This document shows positions 29,864 to 38,238 of a stretch of 64,000 nt of DNA, piece after piece (position 1 is the stretch's first letter; every line of letters begins with the position of its first letter). The notes under the pieces are model-generated. The model was given only the letters and a program-made list of their open reading frames with translations, was not told the origin of the DNA and made no database searches. The stretch is taken from contig NZ_LQXQ01000015.1 of assembly GCF_003268395.1 (NCBI RefSeq), positions 1 through 64,000 on the forward strand, read 5' to 3'. This DNA comes from Acinetobacter sp. CFCC 10889. GTDB lineage: Bacteria > Pseudomonadota > Gammaproteobacteria > Pseudomonadales > Moraxellaceae. Position numbers and translations under genes: made by a program.

Positions 29864-31999
29864 ATGGCTATGTTAGATTTGCCTCATGATTCACCTTTGA
29901 GTCAGGCGGATACACCACAAACAACACTACCTGTTGCAAAAACAGTGATCAGTGATGAAGTTAAACTCAACCTCGATCTATTACCGCACTTGATTTGGAT
30001 TCAACGTGGTGATGCAAGCTATTGTAATAATGCTTTAAAAGATTATATCGGTGTAGAACATCAAAATATTCCTTATTGTGATCTAACGAAATGTGTCTAC
30101 CAAGAAGATGCTGAACATTTATATAACTTGTGGAATAATGCCCAAAAAACAGGGCAAAAATTTGAAAAAGAATGCCGTATCCGAGACAACCAAGGTCATT
30201 ATCATTGGTTTTTGTTGATTGCACAAAGTCATAGTATCAAGCCTGATCAGTTTGATTGGACGGTTACATGTACCAATATTCATGAGCGAGCAGTGTTGTT
30301 GCGTGAAACGGCTGATACATTGCGTGCGCATACGGATATGCTTGATGTCAGTGTGGATTGCATTAAGATTGTACGACCAAATGGTACGGTTTCTCATATG
30401 AATCGTTCAGGTTGTATCGCATTATTGGGGCAGGAGAAAGTCAAAAAATTTGATATGGAATGGTTAAGTCTTTTGCCACCTGAGGTACGAGACAAAGGGC
30501 AAGTGGCGATTACTGCTGCTGCAAAAGGTAAAAATGCACGTTTTGCAGGGATGAGTGGTAATGGCGATGCACGTCAATATTGGGATAATATTTTAACGCC
30601 TGTCGTCAATGAAGATGGTCAAACCACCAGTATTTTATGTGTTTCAAGAGATATTACCTTACAACGAATTGCAGAAAATAAATTACGAATTAGTAGTGAG
30701 CGTGATGAGCTTACGGGCTTAATGAATCGCCGTTCTTTTAAACAACAATTGAAAAAATCTTTACTCAAAGCCAAAACCAATAAACAAAAACTGGGCTTGA
30801 TGCTGATTGACTTGGATCATTTTAAACACATTAATGATACCTTAGGGCATCCTGCAGGTGATCATTTGTTACGTATTTTATCTAAGCGTTTGAACCGTAG
30901 CTGCGATGAAAATACTTATGTTGCTCGTTTGGGTGGAGATGAATTTGCAGTTGTTGTCAATAATTTACAAGATATTGAACATTTTGAATGCGCTGCACAA
31001 ACAGTCTTAAAACAGTTAGATTTACCGATTACTTATGCAGGTAAATTAATCAATGGGGGAATGAGTATTGGTTGTGCTCTATACCCAAATGATGCGAAAG
31101 ACAGTTCAAATTTATTAAAATATGCAGATACCGCTTTAAATAATCTAAAAGATGGTGGGCGTGGTGGTGTACGTTTCTTTAGTCAGGAAATGCTTGAAAT
31201 TACCATTCAAAAAGCGGCGCAATTAGAAACAGCACGCCAGATTGTTCGTGACAATAGTATCGAACCATATTATCAACCTAAAGTGAACTTAGAAACAGGT
31301 AGGATCATTAGTTTTGAGGCGTTATTACGTTGGAAACACCCTGAATTAGGCATTCAATTGCCCGGTTCAGTGGCAGAAGCATTTAATGATTATGAACTTG
31401 CTACAAAAATTGCTGAAACCATGCATCTAAAAATTTTTAGTGATATGGCATGTTGGATTCAATGTGGCTTAGATGTTGTTCCTGTTTCGATTAATGCTTC
31501 ACCTGTTGAATTTATGCGGGATAATTACGCTGAAATTTTATTGAAACGCCTTGAAAAATACCAAATACCTTATCACTTGGTTGAAATAGAAATCACCGAA
31601 CATATTCTGGCTGAACGTGGTTATATCTATGTAGCTCGTGCATTAAATAAATTGAAACAAGTGGGTGTGCGTATTGCACTAGATGACTTTGGTACAGGGC
31701 ATTCATCTTTAACCCATTTACATGATTACCCTGTAGATAGTTTAAAAATCGACTGTGGTTTTGTACATCGTATGAATAGTGAATTGCCAATTCATGCGAT
31801 TGTGCAAGGTATTTCGCAACTTGGACCAATTTTATCTTTGGATATTATTGCAGAAGGGATTGAGACAGAAGAACAATTGGAAAGTTTGAAACAAGTCGGT
31901 TGTAGTCTGGGGCAAGGTTTTTTGTTTAGTCGTGCAATAGATGCATCAAATGTTGTGGAAATGTTGAGCAAAAATCACTTGGAAATAAAAAAGGATTAA
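29864..31999 (+). CDS. PAS-GGDEF-EAL protein (cyclic-di-GMP turnover)
   Basis: This 711-residue cytoplasmic protein has two PAS-type domains (about 40-140 and 150-270), then a GGDEF domain with LGGDEF near residue 357 and an EAL domain with EALLRWKHPELG near 485. The EAL domain also has EITEHIL, DDFGTGHSSL and the IIAEGIET loop needed for metal binding. The RxxD product-inhibition site that usually lies just before GGDEF reads DENT, so feedback inhibition is probably lost. The domain set allows synthesis or breakdown of cyclic-di-GMP controlled by the PAS sensors. No membrane segment is visible. Confidence 0.88.
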   Translation: MAMLDLPHDSPLSQADTPQTTLPVAKTVISDEVKLNLDLLPHLIWIQRGDASYCNNALKDYIGVEHQNIPYCDLTKCVYQEDAEHLYNLWNNAQKTGQKFEKECRIRDNQGHYHWFLLIAQSHSIKPDQFDWTVTCTNIHERAVLLRETADTLRAHTDMLDVSVDCIKIVRPNGTVSHMNRSGCIALLGQEKVKKFDMEWLSLLPPEVRDKGQVAITAAAKGKNARFAGMSGNGDARQYWDNILTPVVNEDGQTTSILCVSRDITLQRIAENKLRISSERDELTGLMNRRSFKQQLKKSLLKAKTNKQKLGLMLIDLDHFKHINDTLGHPAGDHLLRILSKRLNRSCDENTYVARLGGDEFAVVVNNLQDIEHFECAAQTVLKQLDLPITYAGKLINGGMSIGCALYPNDAKDSSNLLKYADTALNNLKDGGRGGVRFFSQEMLEITIQKAAQLETARQIVRDNSIEPYYQPKVNLETGRIISFEALLRWKHPELGIQLPGSVAEAFNDYELATKIAETMHLKIFSDMACWIQCGLDVVPVSINASPVEFMRDNYAEILLKRLEKYQIPYHLVEIEITEHILAERGYIYVARALNKLKQVGVRIALDDFGTGHSSLTHLHDYPVDSLKIDCGFVHRMNSELPIHAIVQGISQLGPILSLDIIAEGIETEEQLESLKQVGCSLGQGFLFSRAIDASNVVEMLSKNHLEIKKD

Positions 32000-32013
32000 T
32001 TTAAAAAAAATAC

Positions 32014-32042
32014 TTGTCAAATGTAGCAAGTACGAGTATTTT
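32014..32042 (+). promoter_or_regulatory. Candidate promoter for the DAHP synthase leader
   Basis: TTGTCA (32014-32019) and TATTTT (32037-32042) are separated by 17 bp, a near-consensus sigma-70 arrangement. Transcription would start near 32049, about 24 bases before the first leader peptide. Stated as a candidate only. Confidence 0.5.
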
Positions 32043-32072
32043 AAGTTTATACAGATTTTATATGTGAATAAA

Positions 32073-32132
32073 ATGCAAGTTAATCCTTTGATCAATAACG
32101 TATCTTATTATTTTTGGCAATTTTTTAAATAG
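32073..32132 (+). CDS. Aromatic leader peptide 1 (attenuator)
   Basis: A 19-codon frame starting at ATG 32073 encodes MQVNPLINNVSYYFWQFFK, with Tyr-Tyr-Phe-Trp-Gln-Phe-Phe near its end. Six aromatic residues out of seven consecutive codons is the signature of an attenuator leader that senses charged aromatic tRNAs. The stop (32130-32132) is followed by GTTGCC at 32132-32137, which can pair with GGCAAC in the terminator at 32179-32205. The Shine-Dalgarno is weak, so the start is less certain than the codon pattern; a GTG at 32064 in the same frame is an alternative start. Confidence 0.75.
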   Translation: MQVNPLINNVSYYFWQFFK

Positions 32133-32205
32133 TTGCCTGAATACGTTTGGGCATAAAGTTGCCCTTCAAAGTTAATACCTGATCGGCAACCCCGATCAGT
32201 TTTTT
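32115..32205 (+). promoter_or_regulatory. Candidate attenuator with competing GTTGCC/GGCAAC pairings
   Basis: Elements in order: GGCAA at 32116-32120 inside leader 1; GTTGCC at 32132-32137; a small stem GGGCA/TGCCC at 32149-32164 that includes a second GTTGCC (32158-32163); and GGCAAC at 32185-32190, which overlaps the terminator left arm and loop. Pairing of either GTTGCC with GGCAAC would disrupt the terminator. A ribosome stalled on the Tyr/Phe/Trp codons would leave the first GTTGCC free (antitermination); one reaching the stop codon would cover it (termination). This mechanism is inferred from the sequence. Confidence 0.65.
32179..32205 (+). terminator. Intrinsic terminator inside the DAHP synthase leader
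   Basis: CTGATCGG and CCGATCAG form a perfect 8-bp GC-rich stem with loop CAACC, directly followed by TTTTTT. It lies between the two leader peptides and would stop transcription before the DAHP synthase gene when it forms. Confidence 0.9.
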
Positions 32206-32240
32206 ATGCATTTAATTTTAGATTTTTTTTGGAGAATACA

Positions 32241-32345
32241 ATGAACACTTTTAACTACACATACTTTAGCTATTTTTATTGGTTTAACTTTAGCCGTGCA
32301 ATGACACGTATTTTGCAATCGAATAGACCCCATAAGCTCAAATAA
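32241..32345 (+). CDS. Aromatic leader peptide 2, upstream of DAHP synthase
   Basis: A 34-codon frame with a strong GGAG Shine-Dalgarno 6 bases before its ATG encodes a peptide whose residues 4-17 read FNYTYFSYFYWFNF: ten aromatic residues (five Phe, four Tyr, one Trp) in 14 positions. It lies after the terminator and ends 30 bp before the DAHP synthase ATG. I read it as a second leader that could act on translation of the DAHP synthase gene. CTTTAG sequences inside it (32264-32269 and 32288-32293) could pair with the gene's CTAAGG ribosome binding site. No T-run or second terminator follows it. Confidence 0.8.
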   Translation: MNTFNYTYFSYFYWFNFSRAMTRILQSNRPHKLK

Positions 32346-32375
32346 AAGATTGGACTTAAAGTCCCTAAGGAAAAA

Positions 32376-33419
32376 ATGATGAACATGTTAAACCAAGCTT
32401 TACAACATACAAGCAAAGCAGAAACCCAGATCAGTACACCAATTCAATTAAAACAACTATTTCCATTAAATCACTCTCTTGCTATGCAAATTGCAGAGCA
32501 GCGTCAAACGATTCAAAATATCCTTTCAGGCAAAGACCAACGTTTGATGGTGATAACAGGTCCATGTTCAATCCATGATCCAGTTGCTGCTTTAGAATAT
32601 GCACAAAAATTAAAACATTTACAAAGCTTGGTATCAGATCAAATTTTCCTTGTCATGCGCACATATATCGAAAAACCAAGAACTACTGTTGGTTGGAAAG
32701 GTTATATGTATGATCCAAACTTAGATGGTTCTTCAAACTTACAATTAGGTTTAGAAAAGTCACGTGAATTATTTTTAAATATTATTGAAATGGGTTTACC
32801 GATTGCGAGTGAAATTCTCAGCCCAATGGCAACTGGCTACTTCGATGACTTGTTGGCTTGGGGAGCGATTGGTGCGCGTACCAGCGAGTCACAGGTTCAT
32901 CGTGAAATTTCAAGCCATATGCCTTTTGCCATAGGTTTCAAAAATGGTACAGATGGTTCAATTCAGATTGCTTTAGATGCGATTCAGTCTGCAACGCATT
33001 CACATCAATTCATGGGGATGGGGCAACATGGTTTGCCTTGTGTATTGGACAGTGATGGTAATCGTTTAGCGCATCTAATATTACGTGGTTCAAACTCAGG
33101 TTCAAATTATGATTTGGCATCTATTCAAGCCATCCGTGAACGTCATCAGGGTGAGTTGCCTGCATTAGTGATTGATTGTAGTCATGGCAATAGTGCTAAA
33201 AATCCATTACGTCAACCTGAAGTGCTAAGCCAAATCATTGAAGAGCGCCATGAAAGTCAGGTGCGTGGTGTGATGTTAGAAAGCCATTTACAAGATGGTC
33301 AGCAGAAAATCTCTGATGATATGGTTTATGGTCAGTCTGTAACAGATGGTTGTTTAGGTTGGGAAAAAACCCAAAAGTTGTTGTTAACGATGCATGAGAA
33401 AATGCAGGTAAATGCATAA
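32376..33419 (+). CDS. aroG: 3-deoxy-7-phosphoheptulonate (DAHP) synthase, type I
   Basis: This 347-residue enzyme joins phosphoenolpyruvate and erythrose 4-phosphate in the first step of the shikimate pathway. Family motifs are ITGPCSIHD, YIEKPRTTVGWKGYMYDP, GARTSESQVHRE, GFKNGTDG and IDCSHGNS, all present in the AroF/G/H group. The preceding leader region with two aromatic-rich peptides indicates control by aromatic amino acid supply. A second DAHP synthase is encoded at 40016. Isozyme identity (Phe-, Tyr- or Trp-sensitive) cannot be told from the sequence. The ATG at 32376 follows CTAAGGA. Confidence 0.92.
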   Translation: MMNMLNQALQHTSKAETQISTPIQLKQLFPLNHSLAMQIAEQRQTIQNILSGKDQRLMVITGPCSIHDPVAALEYAQKLKHLQSLVSDQIFLVMRTYIEKPRTTVGWKGYMYDPNLDGSSNLQLGLEKSRELFLNIIEMGLPIASEILSPMATGYFDDLLAWGAIGARTSESQVHREISSHMPFAIGFKNGTDGSIQIALDAIQSATHSHQFMGMGQHGLPCVLDSDGNRLAHLILRGSNSGSNYDLASIQAIRERHQGELPALVIDCSHGNSAKNPLRQPEVLSQIIEERHESQVRGVMLESHLQDGQQKISDDMVYGQSVTDGCLGWEKTQKLLLTMHEKMQVNA

Positions 33420-33714
33420 ACTATGAGTTATTCTGCTTAAATTGGGGTGGTTTTTAAATTGTATGCTAGTCGAACCTGCTAATAGCGAATTGAAAATATA
33501 TAAATTAAATTATCTTCAATATCTTATAATATTGAGGTGGGGTAAAATCTGATCAGCATACTTTTAAAATACTGCCAGTTATTTGTGGTAATGTAATCTG
33601 AAAAGCCTGATATATTTTGAAATGAAATTTAAATAAAAGCATTCACCGCATCATCAAACTGAAAAATTGTTTAGGGACAATGAAACAGCTTCTTTTGCTT
33701 GTGGATAAAGTCTC

Positions 33715-34320
33715 ATGAATCAGGATGTTTTTGCAACACTTTACCCAACTTTATGCTGTCATGATGTGCAACTTATACCCATGCAAGCCAATCATGTTCA
33801 AGGTTTAATGGATGCCTGTCTGGATGGAAAACTATGGGAATTGCACTATACTTCTGCGCCACATTATTCAGAAATGAATGTTTATATAGAAAAAGCCTTA
33901 ACCCAAAAGGCACAAGGTATACGCATTCCTTTTGTGGTGATGGATCAGCGCACAGGTCGAATCGTGGGAACCACAAGTTTTCGGGATTTTGATTGGAATG
34001 TACGCCGTGTTGAGATTGGTTATACGTGGTATGCCCAATCGGTGCAACGTACTCATATCAATACCAATTGTAAATTTCTTTTATTGCAGCATGCTTTTGA
34101 AATTTTACAGGCAAATTCGGTGATTTTACGCACAGATATTCTTAATTTAAAAAGTCAAAAAGCCATTGAGCGGATCGGAGCAAAGCGTGATGGAATTTTA
34201 CGGCAAGATGCTTTGCGAAAGGATGGTTCAATCCGAGATACTGTGATGTTTAGTATTGTGCGTGATGAGTGGATTGATGTAAAAGGGCGTTTACTGGATT
34301 TAATTGATCAACATTGTTGA
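33715..34320 (+). CDS. GNAT family N-acetyltransferase (RimJ/RimL-like)
   Basis: This 201-residue protein has the GNAT fold and motifs of the RimJ/RimL subgroup: IPFVVMDQRTGRIVGTTSFRDFD, VEIGYTWYAQ, and VILRTDILNLKSQKAIERIGAKRDGILR, in which the second NxxSxxAIEKxGA-type segment binds acetyl-CoA. Its substrate is unknown. It starts at the ATG at 33715. A 295-bp non-coding gap separates it from the DAHP synthase gene. Confidence 0.85.
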   Translation: MNQDVFATLYPTLCCHDVQLIPMQANHVQGLMDACLDGKLWELHYTSAPHYSEMNVYIEKALTQKAQGIRIPFVVMDQRTGRIVGTTSFRDFDWNVRRVEIGYTWYAQSVQRTHINTNCKFLLLQHAFEILQANSVILRTDILNLKSQKAIERIGAKRDGILRQDALRKDGSIRDTVMFSIVRDEWIDVKGRLLDLIDQHC

Positions 34321-34333
34321 AAAATTCGTTAAT

Positions 34334-34783
34334 TTACTGAATTGAATAATGATGAATATTCCAATGATATTCTTCAATCAGATTTATAAAAAGCTGACTA
34401 AAATAATAGGTCGTAGAATGCTCTGCATTTCTAATGACATAAGGACTGTGAATATCTATCTCTTTATATAGTGCATAAATATTGGATGGTTGGTTTTTTA
34501 ATGCGCATGGATAAAATGTTAAATTTTGATCTAAATGACTGAGAACCTCATATACTTTTTTAGAAAGTAAAACAATGCCACTTGCTGTAAAATAATAATC
34601 ATCATTCATGATATTGACTATTTCATCATGAAAACCTGCATCATAATCAAGATTTACAATCGGATGCTTTAAGAAATCATGATTAAAATCAAATATAAAG
34701 TAATTTCGAACACGTTCTTGTGCTTTTATGATAAATGCAAAGTCTCGATCAGCATATTTAGGATATATATCGTAGAGTGTCAT
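34334..34783 (-). CDS. Hypothetical protein, immunity-protein-like
   Basis: This 149-residue cytoplasmic protein starts MTLYDIYPKYADRDF. Features such as ASGIVLLSKKVYEVLSHL and NLTFYPCALKNQPSNIYALYKEID resemble Imm43/DUF1629-type immunity-like proteins, which often have a 'SGIIVSEKV... FxPV...' pattern. The similarity is by impression only. It is next to an AlbA_2-domain gene on the same strand with a 55-bp gap. No toxin gene is visible in the window. Confidence 0.5.
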   Translation of the reverse strand: MTLYDIYPKYADRDFAFIIKAQERVRNYFIFDFNHDFLKHPIVNLDYDAGFHDEIVNIMNDDYYFTASGIVLLSKKVYEVLSHLDQNLTFYPCALKNQPSNIYALYKEIDIHSPYVIRNAEHSTTYYFSQLFINLIEEYHWNIHHYSIQ

Positions 34784-34838
34784 ATTGATTTTAATTTTTA
34801 GTTACGTATGTTGAGTGTCTATAATTATATTTGAATTA

Positions 34839-35882
34839 TCAACAATAAAACTCCTCTCGAAAACTGTCAACCAATTCAGGTGGAACACGAGTTGTTTGCC
34901 CATTGGTACGCATAAATAACTCACCTTTATAATACAATGGGCGATCTGCCTTATTACATTTAAATACTAAAATGGTTTTGCCATGAATTTGAATATCTTC
35001 AAGGGTTGAATAAATATTGGAAATTTTCTGGCTTTCATGGGCAAGTTTATCGATCAAACTGCGTTTCATGAGGTCTAAAGAATTATTAAAGAAATCCTGC
35101 ATTTCTTGTTCAATGCCTACGATTTTTAAATCATCCGAAACGCCAATAAACACATAACCATTACGGGTATTCATAAAAGCAAAACAAGCTTTGACCCATT
35201 TATCAGATTTACGATTGGTCAAAAGGTCAGTAGTGCGTTCTTTAAATTCTACCCGTTGATTTTCCCCAAGTTGGATCAAGTTGAGATAGTAATCAATATG
35301 TGATTTTTGTTGATAGTTTTTTAGGATGCTTTTGATTTTTTCTAAGGATTTATAGGCAGTTACGGTTTCAAGATTTTGAATGTTTTGCCACTGATAAATC
35401 AGTTTAATTTTATGTTCAACTGAAACATGTGGGTCTGTTAAAAAATCAAAACTTTGACTTAAAACTTGTAAAATTTCACTATAAATCTCATGGCTATGAA
35501 TGGGAATTGAGATTTTATTAAAAGTTTCTTTGATTCGTTCAATTTTTTTATGAAATTCATAAGGTTCTTGATGAAAACTTAAGTATTTAAATTCATTTAA
35601 AATATGTTCATAAGGGCGATGGAAAGACACAGGAAAGAGTTGTTTGGGTGGGGTATGAATGTGTTTTTCTATTTTTTGGAAATAATGTCTTAAAGTTGGA
35701 TAGTGTAAGGACTGATGAATGTTGATTTCAAATTTTTCGGAGAGCTCTTTGGTGGTGTAGGACTGAAAAAACAGTAAAGTCTGGATTTCTTTATAGGTGC
35801 TGGGGTAGTCATGCCAATGGGTTTCTAAAAACTCATTAAAGTTCTTAAACTTATTGGTGATATATGTGTTTAAATCCATCAC
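34839..35882 (-). CDS. AlbA_2 (Schlafen-like) domain protein
   Basis: This 347-residue protein has an N-terminal 190 residues that I do not recognise, rich in His, Phe and Lys. The C-terminal AlbA_2/SLFN domain runs from about residue 205: GENQRVEFKER, KACFAFMNTRNGYVFIGVSDD, IVGIEQE, ...GELFMRTNGQTTRVPPE. AlbA_2 domains occur in predicted nucleic-acid-binding regulators and defence-like proteins, and the pattern FGGxNxxGGxLxIGVxDD is well kept. Whether it is a regulator or a defence protein is unknown. It is in a strain-variable pocket. Confidence 0.78.
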   Translation of the reverse strand: MMDLNTYITNKFKNFNEFLETHWHDYPSTYKEIQTLLFFQSYTTKELSEKFEINIHQSLHYPTLRHYFQKIEKHIHTPPKQLFPVSFHRPYEHILNEFKYLSFHQEPYEFHKKIERIKETFNKISIPIHSHEIYSEILQVLSQSFDFLTDPHVSVEHKIKLIYQWQNIQNLETVTAYKSLEKIKSILKNYQQKSHIDYYLNLIQLGENQRVEFKERTTDLLTNRKSDKWVKACFAFMNTRNGYVFIGVSDDLKIVGIEQEMQDFFNNSLDLMKRSLIDKLAHESQKISNIYSTLEDIQIHGKTILVFKCNKADRPLYYKGELFMRTNGQTTRVPPELVDSFREEFYC

Positions 35883-36075
35883 ACACCTTTTTCCTTGATT
35901 GTATGGTGTTTTGTATTTTCAACAAATATGTCAGCAGACTATTTATATATTCTTATGTATAAGTGATTTATATTTAGAAATAAAGATATGGTGTTATTTT
36001 GTGCATAAAAGTTGTTAGAAAATATACCAAATATTTCAGTTTGGTGACGTGAAATTCAAAAGAGGCTAAAGTAAA

Positions 36076-36592
36076 GTGGAAATAAATAAACAACGTTTAT
36101 ATGTAGCACTAAAAGCGATCAGCAGAGCTGAAAATTTTTTTGTTAAAAAATGGGTATTTTATTGATGATATTATTCAAATAACTATAGGAAATATTAAGA
36201 AGATTTTATTAAGTGAAAATATATACAATGGTGAATATAACTTTGATGCTATGTTGGAAGGGGTGGATCAATTAGCGATTGATTTTGAGGAAGCAGATGA
36301 TAAAGAGGCTGTATTAAATTATTTTATTTTTGCATTATCTACGCTTATTTATTATTTTGTAGCGGAAATAGAGAGTTCTTTAGATGGTGTATGTGAAGAT
36401 ATAATTGAATTTTATAGAAATATTGCACAAAATGATTACTTTGAAATTCATGAAATTAATGGTGTTATGTTAAGTACGGATCAAACAAATGAAATAGAGA
36501 ATAACCAATTACTTTTGAAAGAAAAAAATTATCAAGAAAAAGATTTGGAATATGCAAAAAACGTCATTGATTGGAGTTTAGTAAAAATATAA
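36076..36592 (+). pseudogene. Frameshifted hypothetical gene (T7 homopolymer)
   Basis: A GTG at 36076, with an AGAGG Shine-Dalgarno 10 bases upstream, opens a frame reading MEINKQRLYVALKAISRAENFF. It ends at a TGA 29 codons later. The remainder of a coherent 170-residue protein (GYFIDDIIQITIGNIKKILL to KNVIDWSLVKI, to TAA at 36590) is in the +1 frame. The break falls at a run of seven T (36135-36141); with six T the two parts would read through as RAENFLLKNGYFIDD. This could be a real frameshift, phase variation or a sequencing error. The intact protein would be acidic and helical, with no recognised family. Confidence 0.65.
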
Positions 36593-36670
36593 TTTGGCGA
36601 TACAACGATGTTTTAAAACTCCATTTTAAAGTGTAAAAGAGTTTAATTTCCCATTCATTTTAAAATTAAA

Positions 36671-37318
36671 TCAATCATATAAACGATAAACACCACTAAA
36701 ACGCTCACAGCCTTTTTGTTCTGTCTTCATGGTTAAAAGTGATTTTTGGAAATTCATTTGATATTTACAATCATGTTCATTGTCCACAATCTCATTTTTC
36801 TTATCAGGTGTGGTATAAGCAAGTAAAGGAATGGTTTGTTTATCTTGACGATTATTTGGGTTTCTATAGGCTAAGCCTTCTATTTTGATACGGTCTTTGC
36901 TGAGTTGGTGAACTTGAATATGGATCGGTTGTTTGGCAATTTTACCATGCTCATACTTAATAAAATGTTGCGTTAAACTTTGATTCATCGACGTATAAAA
37001 ATTTAAATCTTCAAGGCGAATATCAAATTGTTGTTTGAAACATTCAGTGTTTTTACATTGTTGAATGCGCTCATACCACAGTTGGTTAGTATCATCAATT
37101 AAACGAATGGGGGCATCCGTAACCAAATACGCTGTCAGATATTTTTCATTGAGTTGATCACGTAGTGTTTCAAATGTTGAGCTACATATTTTTGTATTTT
37201 TGCTGATTTGTGTTGGATCACATTGCACAGGAATAGCGTACACAGCAGAGCACATTCCATAAAGAAATAGACCTGAAATTAAGCTTTTAATAGGATTAAA
37301 TTCTGTATTCAGCAGCAT
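36671..37318 (-). CDS. Hypothetical secreted protein
   Basis: This 215-residue protein has an N-terminal signal-like segment (ISGLFLYGMCSAVYA) and cysteines spaced as in small periplasmic proteins (QCDPTQ, ICSSTFETLRDQL, QCKNTECF, DCKYQ, GCERF). The cysteine pattern CxxTxxxxxxC...L and WYERIQQCKNTECFKQQF recall LprI-type lysozyme-inhibitor folds, but I cannot call it. It is divergent from ispF with a 100-bp gap. Confidence 0.6.
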   Translation of the reverse strand: MLLNTEFNPIKSLISGLFLYGMCSAVYAIPVQCDPTQISKNTKICSSTFETLRDQLNEKYLTAYLVTDAPIRLIDDTNQLWYERIQQCKNTECFKQQFDIRLEDLNFYTSMNQSLTQHFIKYEHGKIAKQPIHIQVHQLSKDRIKIEGLAYRNPNNRQDKQTIPLLAYTTPDKKNEIVDNEHDCKYQMNFQKSLLTMKTEQKGCERFSGVYRLYD

Positions 37319-37418
37319 GATCGCTTATACTTTCACAATGTTTGCATCCGTACTATACGAATTAGAAAGTACGAATACAAGATGATTTAACTTAAAAATC
37401 TGTATAAAGGAGCTGAAA

Positions 37419-37910
37419 ATGATCATACCAATTCGCATTGGACAGGGAATGGATGTACATGCTTTTGAAGAAGGTGATTTTGTAACTCTGGCAGGGATTC
37501 AAATTCCACATACACAAGGTTTAAAAGCACATTCTGATGGTGATGTGGTGCTACATGCCTTATGTGATGCACTATTGGGTGCTTTAGCATTGGGCGATAT
37601 CGGGCAGCATTTTCCTGATACAGATCCTGAGTTTAAAGGTGCCGACAGTCGCAAGCTGCTCAAACACGTTTATCAACTGATTTTAGATCGTGGTTATCGT
37701 TTAAATAATGCAGATATTACAGTGGCGTGTGAGCGTCCAAAATTGGCAAAGCATAATCTTGAAATGCGTCAAAGCATTGCGGATGTTTTAAATGTTGATG
37801 TCACACAGATCAGTGTCAAAGCCACCACCACTGAAAAACTTGGCTTTACAGGTCGTCAGGAAGGAATTTTATCAACTGCAACAGTTTTAATCAGTCATCA
37901 AGGGAAATGA
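37419..37910 (+). CDS. ispF: 2-C-methyl-D-erythritol 2,4-cyclodiphosphate synthase
   Basis: This 163-residue enzyme makes the cyclodiphosphate in the MEP isoprenoid pathway. Zinc and substrate motifs are visible: GQGMDVHAF, AHSDGDVVLHALCDALLGA, GDIGQHFPDTDP and the C-terminal KATTTEKLGFTGRQEGI. Length and motif order match trimeric IspF. It has GGAG in the Shine-Dalgarno position before the ATG at 37419. ispD is not adjacent. Confidence 0.95.
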   Translation: MIIPIRIGQGMDVHAFEEGDFVTLAGIQIPHTQGLKAHSDGDVVLHALCDALLGALALGDIGQHFPDTDPEFKGADSRKLLKHVYQLILDRGYRLNNADITVACERPKLAKHNLEMRQSIADVLNVDVTQISVKATTTEKLGFTGRQEGILSTATVLISHQGK

Positions 37911-38238
37911 TTAAACATTTTGCAGATTTGAAATGTATTCCATCAGATTTTGAATTTTCGCAGATGAGATGAAGTGTAAAGGCTTTTGTTGTTCTTGCTT
38001 GGATGTATAATAAATCAGCAATAAGACGATGTATTGTTAAGCTTGAGATTGTTCAGCTAAATTTATCATAGATCGTATTATTGCTGAGTGATCAGTATTT
38101 AAAGATAAATATTGTTCATTTAAATTAAATATTTACAATACATACAAGCGAGGAACAACTCATGGGATAACGCTCGAATTTTTAGAAAAAATCAAACAAA
38201 ATCCTAAAATTACACTGTATCAGGCTGATCCTTTGATT

